A DNA stretch of 64,000 nucleotides from CAIYOL01 sp964494805. GTDB lineage: Bacteria; Planctomycetota; Phycisphaerae; Sedimentisphaerales; Anaerobacaceae. A program made the position numbers and the translations under genes. The stretch is taken from the NCBI GenBank assembly GCA_964494805.1, contig CAZBST010000002.1:248001-312000 (forward strand), written 5' to 3'. Under the pieces are notes generated by a model. That model saw only the letters and a list, made by a program, of their open reading frames with translations, did no database searches and had not been told where the DNA came from. Shown one piece after another: positions 43,718 to 51,461 of this stretch (position 1 is its first letter; every line of letters starts with the position of its first letter).

Positions 43718-44630
43718 GTTGAGTACACTATGTGAGCAGTATCTGATAGAGCAATGGTGGCTGTCGGATTCCACCAAAAATTGTGTCACGCAGGCCTTCC
43801 GGCACCTGACAACAATCATCGGGGACTTATTGATTGACCACGTCACTTATCAGCACGGTGAGCAGTTCAAAGGCAAGATGCTTGAATATGGTAGCAGCAA
43901 AAACACAATCAATATGTACCTGCGAGCTATGAAGCCGATTTTAAACTGGGCAGTGAAAATAAAGATGCTGCCGGCAAATCCTTTTTTGGAAGTCAAGCAG
44001 TTAAAAGTTACACAGCGCCCGATCCGAGTTTACAGCGATGATGAAATTTTCCAAATGTTGAGATTTGCTCCTAACGACAGATGGCGGGCGATTATTCTGA
44101 CTGCCAGGGCAACCGGTTTGCGGCGTGGTGAATTGCTGAATCTGACCAGAGAGAATATCAGGGATAGGTATATTTTCGTTGAGCCAAAAACTAACACGGA
44201 CAGGACCTGGGAATGGGAGCCTAAGGACCGCGAGATACGCAGTGTGCCGTTAATTGATGGCGTGGCGAAGCTGCTCGATAGGATGGAATGTTTTTACCCA
44301 TTGCTGTCAAGACGCCGGTATGAGAATATTCTCAGATTGAAGGAATTAAGCTTTTTGAAAGGCGGAACACGTGGGTGTCCCGACCAACAGTTCAGGCGTA
44401 CCTTTGTGAGGATCCAGAGAAAAGCTTTTGGCCGGCAAATAGGAAATTTTCACAATTTTCGGAAAACGTATATCACGAGTATGGTTGCCAAAATGCCGGA
44501 TTATTTTGTAGCGAAACTTTCAGGGCATGCGAATGTAAAAACTTTGCAGACTTATTATTGTGCTGTTCGGGACCAACAGTACGAAGAAGCCCGGCAGGTA
44601 ATTGAAAAATCAATGGCTGGAATTTGTTAG
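43710..44630 (+). CDS. Tyrosine recombinase (second integrase)
   Basis: 306 residues from ATG 43710, preceded by GGAGGTGG. N-terminal SAM-like core-binding domain (about 5-100), then a catalytic domain with all expected residues: Arg in ATGLRRGELLNL, Lys in EPKTNTDRTWEW, HNFRKTYIT (H-x-x-R), and LSGHANVKTLQTYY (His and nucleophile Tyr). The stretch KxNTxxTWxWxxKD is shared with the integrase at 51462, so they are paralogues. It is far from either att end, so its role may differ from integration. Confidence 0.88.
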   Translation: MIKLSTLCEQYLIEQWWLSDSTKNCVTQAFRHLTTIIGDLLIDHVTYQHGEQFKGKMLEYGSSKNTINMYLRAMKPILNWAVKIKMLPANPFLEVKQLKVTQRPIRVYSDDEIFQMLRFAPNDRWRAIILTARATGLRRGELLNLTRENIRDRYIFVEPKTNTDRTWEWEPKDREIRSVPLIDGVAKLLDRMECFYPLLSRRRYENILRLKELSFLKGGTRGCPDQQFRRTFVRIQRKAFGRQIGNFHNFRKTYITSMVAKMPDYFVAKLSGHANVKTLQTYYCAVRDQQYEEARQVIEKSMAGIC

Positions 44631-44647
44631 TTTGAAAGGAGAAAAAA

Positions 44648-44881
44648 ATGGCTAAGATTCAAGATAGAACATATTATCACCTACCGTTCCCGACTGAGAT
44701 GAACGGCAAGGAAATTAAGTATCGCATCAAAACTATATGCTACGCAGACCCCACTGGCAAGCCTTTAGAAAAACCTTTTGAAAAGGTTTATGATGCAGTT
44801 GAGCCAAGGTTTTTTATGGCAGACCTCTGTGATAGCGAAGCTGATAGACAGTTTATTATCAGTGTTGAGAAAATCGACTGA
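44648..44881 (+). CDS. Small unknown protein between two recombinases
   Basis: 77 residues with a strong ribosome site (AAAGGAGAAAAAA). Sequence MAKIQDRTYYHLPFPTEMNG... gives beta-rich predictions; no family recognised. It is 17 bp after one recombinase gene and 2 bp before the next, suggesting a three-gene cassette. Confidence 0.55.
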   Translation: MAKIQDRTYYHLPFPTEMNGKEIKYRIKTICYADPTGKPLEKPFEKVYDAVEPRFFMADLCDSEADRQFIISVEKID

Positions 44882-44883
44882 CT

Positions 44884-45492
44884 ATGGCAAAGGTCAAAAA
44901 ATCTCGTGGCGGTCTGGCCCCTGATAAATATCTATCACGTGAGCAGATTCAGCAGTTGCGAAAGCATCTCGACCAGGCAAAGGCCCGGGGCGGCCGCCGA
45001 GCTGCAGTTAACGAAGCGATTGTAGATGTGCTGATTAACTCAGGCCTGCGAGCTGCAGAACTTATCGCCTTACAGATGAGGGATTTGCCACACTATCACG
45101 GCAAGATGATTATCGATGTCAGAGAAGGCAAAGGCTGTATTCGGCGGTCCGTGCAGATATCATCGGTCCTGGCGAAACGCATTGAGCGATTCGTAAGGAG
45201 ATATCGCAAAGGCGCAAAACCTCGGTCTCCATTGTTTGTCAGCGAGCGGGGCAGCAAACTTTCCTATCACTGTTTGTATTCCCGGCTCCGGATTATTGGC
45301 AGGGCTGCCGGCATCGGTCGTCTAACTCCGCACATGCTCAGGCACACGTACGCGACGAACTGGTACAATCAAACGAAGGATTTATTTTCACTGATGGACC
45401 AGCTCGGTCACAGCCACGCCGAAACGACTCGTATTTATTCAAAAACTGACAATGCAGAGATGCGTCGGCAGATAGAGGATTTCGACCTGTGA
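44884..45492 (+). CDS. Short tyrosine recombinase, catalytic domain only
   Basis: 202 residues, XerC/D-like. All catalytic residues are visible: Arg in NSGLRAAELIAL, Lys in EGKGCIRRSV, HMLRHTYA and LGHSHAETTRIY. The N-terminal core-binding domain of normal tyrosine recombinases is missing; only about 20 residues precede the catalytic fold. It may act with the recombinase at 43710, invert a segment, or resolve multimers. Not a simple truncation, since it has its own start immediately after the 77-residue ORF. Confidence 0.85.
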   Translation: MAKVKKSRGGLAPDKYLSREQIQQLRKHLDQAKARGGRRAAVNEAIVDVLINSGLRAAELIALQMRDLPHYHGKMIIDVREGKGCIRRSVQISSVLAKRIERFVRRYRKGAKPRSPLFVSERGSKLSYHCLYSRLRIIGRAAGIGRLTPHMLRHTYATNWYNQTKDLFSLMDQLGHSHAETTRIYSKTDNAEMRRQIEDFDL

Positions 45493-46102
45493 TTTGCCCG
45501 AACTTGTAATAGAATATAGGTAAACTTACAATTGTTTCCTAAGTTGCTATTGTGTAAGCAATTGCAAGCGGTCGATTTTGGGTAAAAAAACAAGTGGACA
45601 TTCAAACAACTGTTTTAATATGGCGTTCTTGCTTTACAAACGTTGATTTGTTCTTTGAAATCTGCAGTTTTAGAGTAGAATCGAATGCGGACACGGTTTT
45701 GTCCATCCCCTTTGTTTTTCACCGAATAATGCGGTTTTTGAAAGATGCTTATGTCCTGATGTCCGGTCAACCTTTGTTTTTGGCTTAAAAATGCGGATTG
45801 ATGGTAACAGTACGGCGCACGGTAGAATAAGGACTTATGAACGCCCGGTTGGAGTAACTTTGGGTCATTCCCGGGAACACTGCTCAACTGCGGTTTGTGA
45901 TGGCGCGCAAAAAGTGAATTTTATTTTAGAAAACCCGTGTCCGGCCGGTGGGGACACAGGCGGGAACTTTGGTGGGGACATTCGTTACTGGCCTAAAAAG
46001 AAGGTTTGCAGGGGTAACTAAGGTATGGTCAGAATCAACCCAGCTTATCTTGGTGAGTTTTTTGGTAGTGGGGACATAATCAAAGATTGAAAGGGGAATA
46101 AA
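45493..46102. other. 610-bp non-coding gap with GTGGGGACA repeats
   Basis: No convincing gene; short frames (for example 45791-46021) have no ribosome site or recognised content. GTGGGGACA occurs at 45948-45956, 45972-45980 and 46068-46076, and GTGGACA at 45594-45600. GTGTCC (45937-45942) and GGACAC (45952-45957) form an inverted repeat overlapping the first copy. The repeats could be iterons of a replication origin or operator sites for the HTH protein encoded at 46103. Confidence 0.45.
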
Positions 46103-46396
46103 ATGGATGAATATATAACTCTAAACAAATATGCAGAAAAATACGGAATGAACATAAGGCAATTATACCGGCTGAGAGAAAAGGGATTCGTCAAAATTGT
46201 AAAAGTTGAGGACCTGAAGGATTCAGAGTTGAAACAAAAAGCTATAGAACGACGCCTGAAAATGATGGTCGTTGATAGGCCGCCATGTGAGTACACAGAC
46301 ACTTTGAAGGCTATCCAACCTGAACTTCTTCGCGGGACTTTACTCGTAAACGAAGGACTATCAATTCTCAAGAAAATTTTGGAAAAGTGTAAGTAG
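46103..46396 (+). CDS. Small HTH (excisionase/MerR-like) protein
   Basis: 97 residues. MDEYITLNKYAEKYGMNIRQLYRLREKGFVKIV resembles the winged HTH of excisionase/AlpA-type proteins: a start with 'ITLxxYAEKYG', a turn, then a recognition helix. The C-terminal part is helical. Ribosome site AAAGGGG. Stands between the repeat-bearing gap and the capsid module, so it may be the regulator that binds those repeats. Confidence 0.55.
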   Translation: MDEYITLNKYAEKYGMNIRQLYRLREKGFVKIVKVEDLKDSELKQKAIERRLKMMVVDRPPCEYTDTLKAIQPELLRGTLLVNEGLSILKKILEKCK

Positions 46397-46494
46397 CATT
46401 TAGTTTTGAAGAAATGCTCAAAAAAATATGTAGTGGTTAAGTCTTTGTTAATGCAAGGATTATAAGAATTATGCGACATTTTCCGATTTTTGTG

Positions 46495-46522
46495 TTGACT
46501 CTTACGTAATGTTATATTATTT
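46495..46522 (+). promoter_or_regulatory. Possible promoter of the capsid module
   Basis: TTGACT (46495-46500) followed by an AT-rich run TATATTATTT (46513-46522), 45-70 bp before ATG 46567. The -35 is good; several overlapping -10 choices exist and none has an ideal sequence and spacing. Confidence 0.35.
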
Positions 46523-46566
46523 CTCTTACAGAAACAGAGCCGGTAATTTTTGGAGAAACGAGCACT

Positions 46567-47085
46567 ATGGTAAAAAAGAACGAATGGCTACAAGTTCGAG
46601 CGGATAAGCAGCAGCTACAAGCTATTGATAAATTGGTTGAATGTACCGGTGAGTCTCGCTCGCAAGTATTTCGCGACCTTTTTCCGTTTGATGAGGCGGA
46701 TGTCGAAGCAATGGTGGAGATGCAGAAGCGATCTAAATTGCCAGCCATAAAGGCAGCCAGAGTGTACAGGCTTTCGTTTAATGAGAGGGTGGAAAAAATA
46801 CTAAGAGCACCATATGGCGAGGAAAAAGAACCGTTCAAATTACAGATAGCCATTTGTAAGCAAAGAGTTGGCCAGAAACCAGGTATCAATGGACTATTTG
46901 TAGCGAGGTGCCGGGCCGAACAGAATGTTCCTGGCTATCAAATCAGAGAAATTCAAATTGAGGATTCGAGGGGTCAGCTCCGCAAAGAATTTATTATAAC
47001 CGGTCCCGGAGTGTTTGATACAGATGAATCACTTACCCTTCTTGCTCAGGATATGGAAAAAATATTAAGGGAGTATGGAGTATGA
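46567..47085 (+). CDS. Ribbon-helix-helix-like protein at the head of the capsid module
   Basis: 172 residues. Residues 6-40 (WLQVRADKQQLQAIDKLVECTGESRSQVFRDL) look like a ribbon-helix-helix DNA-binding unit. The remainder, with a beta-rich C-terminal half (about 90-170), is not recognised. It overlaps the prohead protease gene by 4 bp. It could be a repressor of the capsid genes or a small structural protein; context alone does not decide. Confidence 0.5.
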   Translation: MVKKNEWLQVRADKQQLQAIDKLVECTGESRSQVFRDLFPFDEADVEAMVEMQKRSKLPAIKAARVYRLSFNERVEKILRAPYGEEKEPFKLQIAICKQRVGQKPGINGLFVARCRAEQNVPGYQIREIQIEDSRGQLRKEFIITGPGVFDTDESLTLLAQDMEKILREYGV

Positions 47086-47801
47086 AGATTTTTGATGGGG
47101 ACAAGCGGTTAAGTAGAATACCTGAGAGCGCATTCAACCTTGAATTTCCAGGGAATGGTATCTTTACCGAGCCTGGGACGGAGAGCAATAAGGTCCGCTT
47201 GACATTGTATGATGGCTCAGTCGTCAAACACTGGTACTGGGGCAATCTCGCTTTTGAACTGGCCGGGATAAAACTAAGGAAGACTCCCTTGCCTATTCTT
47301 TTTCGGCACGATGTCAACCAGCGCATCGGGTTCGCTCAAAAGGCAATTATCAATGAAAAGTTCACGATTGAGGGAGAGTTCTTAAGTTCGGAAATTGCAC
47401 AGAGCATCAAGCGAGATGCGAAGGATGGATTCCCGTTTGAGGCCTCACTGAAATTTGACCCGGCCAAAACAAATATCCTGAAGGTGGCAGACGGCGAAAG
47501 GATAAAGGTCAACAAACAAGAACTAAAAGGACCGGGAACGATAATGAAAAATACCGTAATTATGGAGGGGAGCATTTGCGTTTTTGGTGCCTTAAATGAA
47601 ACGAAAACGGAAATCTTTGATTACGGTAATAACAAAGTAGGAATCGATCCTGTTACATTCGAGCAGGCAGTTGAACAGCAAATAAGAAAGGACAATAGCG
47701 ATAAATCTGAGGTGTGTAAGCAGGCTGCTGCAATAAGGTTTTGTGTTAGTAGATACCCGGAACTGTATAAACAGTATCGGGAAAAATTAAAAATAAGTTA
47801 A
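47082..47801 (+). CDS. HK97-type prohead protease
   Basis: 239 residues. LPILFRHDVNQRIGFAQ carries the family's catalytic His, and DGFPFEASLKFDP the catalytic Ser; EGEFLSSEIAQSIKRDAKDG and VIMEGSICVFGALNETKTEI also fit phage prohead maturation proteases. Such enzymes cut the scaffold and capsid N-termini during head assembly. It lies 15 bp before the capsid gene, the usual phage order. Confidence 0.78.
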   Translation: MKIFDGDKRLSRIPESAFNLEFPGNGIFTEPGTESNKVRLTLYDGSVVKHWYWGNLAFELAGIKLRKTPLPILFRHDVNQRIGFAQKAIINEKFTIEGEFLSSEIAQSIKRDAKDGFPFEASLKFDPAKTNILKVADGERIKVNKQELKGPGTIMKNTVIMEGSICVFGALNETKTEIFDYGNNKVGIDPVTFEQAVEQQIRKDNSDKSEVCKQAAAIRFCVSRYPELYKQYREKLKIS

Positions 47802-47816
47802 GAAAGGAGATTTGAT

Positions 47817-48764
47817 ATGCCATATTTAAGCGCAGCAGCTGGCGTTTTGCGGCCAGAGCTTATGACTCTAATGAGTGAATTTGTCGAGACTCAGGAGGAT
47901 TTCATCGCCACAAAAGTTTTTCCTATCTTCCAAACGGATGAAAAAGAGGGTGACTTTCCCTTTTTGCCGGTTGAGGTATTGTTGGATATGCCCAATACAA
48001 TAAGGGCACCCAGATCCAACTATCCTCGAGGCGATTATGAGTTTGAGGCGGATAGCTTTAACTGTGTGGAGAATGGCTGGGAAGAGCCGGTTGATGAGAT
48101 AGAGGCCAGACTTTACGCGAAATTTTTTGACGCCGAGGAAGTCGCAGCTCGTCGCGCAACTGGAATCATCTTGAGAAAACAAGAGAAAAGAGTGGCCGAG
48201 ATGCTTTTCAACGAAGACAATTTCACCGTTCACAATGTTACCAAATCGTGGAGTGATAAGAGCGATAGTACACCGATTGAGGATATCAATGCAGGCAAGC
48301 AAGCGATTCACGATGCGCTCGGTGTTCGAGCTAACGTTTTGGTTTTGACCTATCCGGCAGTTTTGGCCTTAAGTGTTTGTTCGCAGATTATCGATCGGGT
48401 GCAGAGTGACACTATCGTAGAAGGCGAACTCGACGCGACGGCTTTGGCGAAGATTTTCCTGGTTGACAAGGTACTCGTAGCGGGCGGACGGTATAATACT
48501 GCGAAAAAGGGGCAGACTGCAGTCCTCGGGGATATATGGAATTCCGCATATGCGATGCTCTGTCGTGTCAGCTCTGACCAAGACTTGAGAACGCCTCAAA
48601 TTGGCAGGACCTTCCTTTGGACGGGCGATTCGCCGGCGAATGTCATCGTTGAAAGCTACGAAGAGGAGCAAAAACGGTCAACAATTATCCGATGCCGGCA
48701 GCATACCGATGAGAACATCCTGAATGAGGTCGCGGGCTACCTGCTCGGAAATATAATCTCGTAG
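47817..48764 (+). CDS. Phage major capsid protein (HK97-fold type)
   Basis: 315 residues with a very strong ribosome site (AAGAAAGGAGATT). DFIATKVFPIFQTDEKEG near the start, the E-rich middle helix, and VDKVLVAGGRYNTAKKGQTAVLGDIWNSAYAML (about 220-252, shown here in part) match a widespread group of capsid proteins with an L-x-G-x-x-x-N-T-A-K-K-G-Q motif. The short N-terminus before residue 30 implies little or no fused scaffold domain. A strong hairpin follows the gene. Confidence 0.8.
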   Translation: MPYLSAAAGVLRPELMTLMSEFVETQEDFIATKVFPIFQTDEKEGDFPFLPVEVLLDMPNTIRAPRSNYPRGDYEFEADSFNCVENGWEEPVDEIEARLYAKFFDAEEVAARRATGIILRKQEKRVAEMLFNEDNFTVHNVTKSWSDKSDSTPIEDINAGKQAIHDALGVRANVLVLTYPAVLALSVCSQIIDRVQSDTIVEGELDATALAKIFLVDKVLVAGGRYNTAKKGQTAVLGDIWNSAYAMLCRVSSDQDLRTPQIGRTFLWTGDSPANVIVESYEEEQKRSTIIRCRQHTDENILNEVAGYLLGNIIS

Positions 48765-48843
48765 TTCTGTTATTGTTGTTACTTGTTGGATTTGGTGACG
48801 TGAAAATACCTTATGTCGTGATGGTAGTTTAGCAGCAGTCACC

Positions 48844-48886
48844 GGTTTTGGTTTGAGGGGCTGTCAGGGCCCCTCAGGCCAAAACA
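48844..48886 (+). terminator. Long GC-rich hairpin after the capsid gene
   Basis: Outer arms GTTTTGG (48845-48851) and CCAAAAC (48879-48885); inner arms GAGGGGC (48855-48861) and GCCCCTC (48869-48875). No T-run follows, so it may be an RNA processing or stability element rather than a terminator. Confidence 0.5.
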
Positions 48887-48946
48887 ACCTAATAAGCAAT
48901 ATAACGGGATAGTTAGTCTGGCAGATAGGATTTTCTTCTTCAAAGG

Positions 48947-48972
48947 GGGCAGAACACCAAACAGTTCTGCCC
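48947..48972 (+). terminator. Second hairpin between capsid and tail genes
   Basis: GGGCAGAAC (48947-48955) pairs with GTTCTGCCC (48964-48972), followed by TTATT. Together with the hairpin at 48844 it may reduce read-through so that capsid is made in excess over downstream proteins. Confidence 0.5.
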
Positions 48973-48997
48973 TTATTCGAAAATCAAAAGGTGATAA

Positions 48998-49237
48998 ATG
49001 GCCGGTGAACAGCTCGACCAGGAGCAAGTAGACGAAGTAAAGACGATGATTCATATTCTTGCGGAAAAGATACGTACCGGCGATGCGCCAGAGCAAATCA
49101 TGTCCCTGTATCAAAACTTAGGACCGACAAATTTCGGATACTGGGCACACGGCTTTTTTTGTGGGTATTCAAGTCGTAAAGAGCTACGTCAGACAGAACT
49201 TTTCAAATTTCTTAAAGAGGTTAGCGAGCAAAACTGA
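48998..49237 (+). CDS. Small unknown phage-module protein
   Basis: 79 residues, acidic N-terminus (EQLDQEQVDEVKTMIHILAEKI) and helical. No family recognised. Ribosome site AAAAGGTG. It lies between capsid and tape-measure genes, where tail assembly chaperones or head completion proteins often sit; that is only positional evidence. Confidence 0.55.
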   Translation: MAGEQLDQEQVDEVKTMIHILAEKIRTGDAPEQIMSLYQNLGPTNFGYWAHGFFCGYSSRKELRQTELFKFLKEVSEQN

Positions 49238-49240
49238 AAA

Positions 49241-50968
49241 ATGGCAAAGAAAGACCTTGAACTTGGAATTTCGGCGGATCCTGAACAGGCGATACAAGGG
49301 CTGTCAAAAATCATCGACAAACAGGAAGTGATGATAAATAAATTATCTAAAATGAACCGCGAAAGTCAGCAAACAACCAAAACGATGGATGCTGGGTTCA
49401 AAACAGTCGCAAGCACTATAGGCCTTCTGGGCCTTCCGGCTGCATTTATAAAAGGGATTAAGGATATTGTAGCAGAATTTGAAAAAGCGGCCCAATTACA
49501 GAAAGAGATGTATGGAACGGCGGCTACAACAGAACAGCAGATAATAAAAATTGCACATTTACGTGGTGATGTATCAAGAGAGAGCTTAAAAGCAGTAAGG
49601 CAAGAGGTAGAGGAAATAGCGAAGCAAACTGCCGTATCAATGGAAGTTGCCTCAAAAGCATTCTTTTTTGCTGAATCCGGAATGGGAGCTAAAACTCCTG
49701 CAGCAAGAACAGCTGCGAAAGCAATAGCCAAATTTGCAGCCCCGGCCGCATTGACACCGGAGGAAGTTTCACAATTACCAAAACTTTTTAAGGCATGGGG
49801 AGCTGGTACTCCGGAAGCACAGTTTAAATTGCTTGGTCAATTACAGAAAGCAACTGCATTATCAATCGCGGAAACAGGTCCATATCTTCAGGCATTTATG
49901 GAACCAATGGTTACCGGCCGGGTGATGGGGTTTAAGTTTAGCGAGTTATTAGCATTAATGACGGCAGCTGTCGAAGCGACCGGCGGCGTCGAAGAAGCTG
50001 CAACAGCAGTAAGTGGTACACTTTTGATTAGCCGAGGTAAAACTAAAAGAGGACTCGAATATCTTACAGAACAGGCAAGGAAAAGAGGTGTGGATTTTTC
50101 TAAATTAGAAGCGCCTGAAAGACTTGGTTTTACACGCGACTTATATCAGGAGTTGGAGAAACAAGGACCGGCAGCCCTGGATTTATTTGTAACAAGAGTA
50201 GGAGGAAAGGGATTCAAATACCTGCAGGAAATGTTTGGCCAGGTAGGAGAACAAAAATTCCGTGAAGTTCAACCGGAAATCGAAAGTGCAACGGGTGAGC
50301 TTATACAGGCAATGGCTGATCAATATTTGACCACTATAAGCGCTATAACTGAGCAAATAAAAAGACGGAGCCAAATAAGTGCGGCAAGGATTGGTGAGGA
50401 AAAAGAACCCATAACTGTATTAGAGGAAATGGCAAAAGATATTCTTGAAAAAGCAAAGGCCGGTGCGAAGAGATGGGAAACAATAGGATTCGGATTAACT
50501 CCTGGTTTTTTAGGTATGGAGAGAAGATCAGCTGAATTTTTATTAATTCATGAAAATCTTCGACTTGCTTTAGAACAAGAGCCGGAAGGCACTCAAAGAA
50601 GAAGAGAGCTGGAAAGACTACAGGAATATATTCCTGCACAGTATCTTTGGGGTATAGGCGGTTTAGGCCCGGCATATCGATGGGAGCCTGAATATGTAGA
50701 GAAAGTATATAGGGCTACTAAAGGATTCACGCTATCAGAAAAATATAAACGTTATATGGGGACAACAGCCGGACATGGTCCAGAATATACAGCATATACA
50801 AGAGGATACAAAACTTATTTTGGCATTTCCGACCGAGACCCACAGCAGGAGGAAATTCTTAAAGAACAAATAACAACCAATAAATTACTGGAGAAATTTA
50901 TTACTGAGATTACAAGGCCGGATGCGGCCTTGAGGATGATAGGTTTAAATACAGGACTGATTGATTGA
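49241..50968 (+). CDS. Tape-measure-like tail protein
   Basis: 575 residues. Typical features of tail length proteins: N-terminal coiled coil (about 20-55, IDKQEVMINKLSKMNRESQQ), Ala-rich helical stretches with GMGAKTPAARTAAKAIAKF and LMTAAVEATGGVEEAATAVS (about 145-260), and one hydrophobic segment near residues 57-70. The product would set tail length and pass into the host membrane. It begins 3 bp after the 79-residue gene. Short for a tape measure, and its usual partners (tail tube, baseplate) are not visible. Confidence 0.7.
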   Translation: MAKKDLELGISADPEQAIQGLSKIIDKQEVMINKLSKMNRESQQTTKTMDAGFKTVASTIGLLGLPAAFIKGIKDIVAEFEKAAQLQKEMYGTAATTEQQIIKIAHLRGDVSRESLKAVRQEVEEIAKQTAVSMEVASKAFFFAESGMGAKTPAARTAAKAIAKFAAPAALTPEEVSQLPKLFKAWGAGTPEAQFKLLGQLQKATALSIAETGPYLQAFMEPMVTGRVMGFKFSELLALMTAAVEATGGVEEAATAVSGTLLISRGKTKRGLEYLTEQARKRGVDFSKLEAPERLGFTRDLYQELEKQGPAALDLFVTRVGGKGFKYLQEMFGQVGEQKFREVQPEIESATGELIQAMADQYLTTISAITEQIKRRSQISAARIGEEKEPITVLEEMAKDILEKAKAGAKRWETIGFGLTPGFLGMERRSAEFLLIHENLRLALEQEPEGTQRRRELERLQEYIPAQYLWGIGGLGPAYRWEPEYVEKVYRATKGFTLSEKYKRYMGTTAGHGPEYTAYTRGYKTYFGISDRDPQQEEILKEQITTNKLLEKFITEITRPDAALRMIGLNTGLID

Positions 50969-51156
50969 TGAGAAATCCAAGTTTTTGCGATGAGTGCGGT
51001 TGTTACATTTTGCCTGGACAAGAGGAAATCCTGCTCGGTGGTGGAACGTTTCAAATACTCTGCAAACGCTGCTACAAGCAAAAACAGGCTGTCCAGGATG
51101 CGATTACAGGGGCAAACGAAGCCAATAGGGTATCACATGAGGCAGAAAATGGCTAA
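50965..51156 (+). CDS. Small zinc-ribbon-like protein
   Basis: 63 residues with CDECGC (C7 and C10, C12) and CKRC pairs about 25 residues apart, a probable zinc ribbon. It overlaps the tape-measure gene by 4 bp and the next gene by 8 bp. Function unknown. Confidence 0.6.
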   Translation: MMRNPSFCDECGCYILPGQEEILLGGGTFQILCKRCYKQKQAVQDAITGANEANRVSHEAENG

Positions 51157-51385
51157 GGGCGGTAAAAGACAGGTTGAAGATTTGCCAGCTCTATTGACCG
51201 AAAAAGAGTTGGTCAAGTTTCTACGGATTCCTGAGGTTACTAAGAGCAAAAATTTTAGTAATGTCATCGACCAGCTTAAACGATTTCACGATTTGCCTTG
51301 TCTACATATATGCCGGCAGCCGTTGTATCTGAAGGATACAATTATTGAATGGCTTCGGGAAAAAATCAGGAAAGAGAAGCGATGA
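51149..51385 (+). CDS. Excisionase-like DNA-binding protein
   Basis: 78 residues from ATG 51149 (TGAGG upstream); ATG 51137 in the same frame is also possible. LTEKELVKFLRIPEVTKSKN...VIDQLKRFHDLPCLHICRQPLYLKDTIIEWL resembles AlpA/excisionase HTH proteins that bend att DNA. It lies 76 bp before the integrase gene, the standard xis-int neighbourhood. The longer open frame reaching back to 50990 lies inside the zinc-ribbon gene and is not used. Confidence 0.65.
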   Translation: MAKGGKRQVEDLPALLTEKELVKFLRIPEVTKSKNFSNVIDQLKRFHDLPCLHICRQPLYLKDTIIEWLREKIRKEKR

Positions 51386-51461
51386 TTTTTATTGTGCATT
51401 TTAGATTGTTCAAGTTAAACTGTTCTCGGACCGGTCTTGTCAGAAAGAAAGGAGGTCATTC

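Noticed and set aside
45791..46021. 76-codon ORF in the element's central gap
   Set aside because: No ribosome site, composition driven by the GTGGGGACA repeats, no recognisable family.
50990..51148. Long N-terminal extension of the excisionase-like gene
   Set aside because: The extension lies entirely in another frame of the zinc-ribbon gene; ATG 51149 (or 51137) fits the family length and context.
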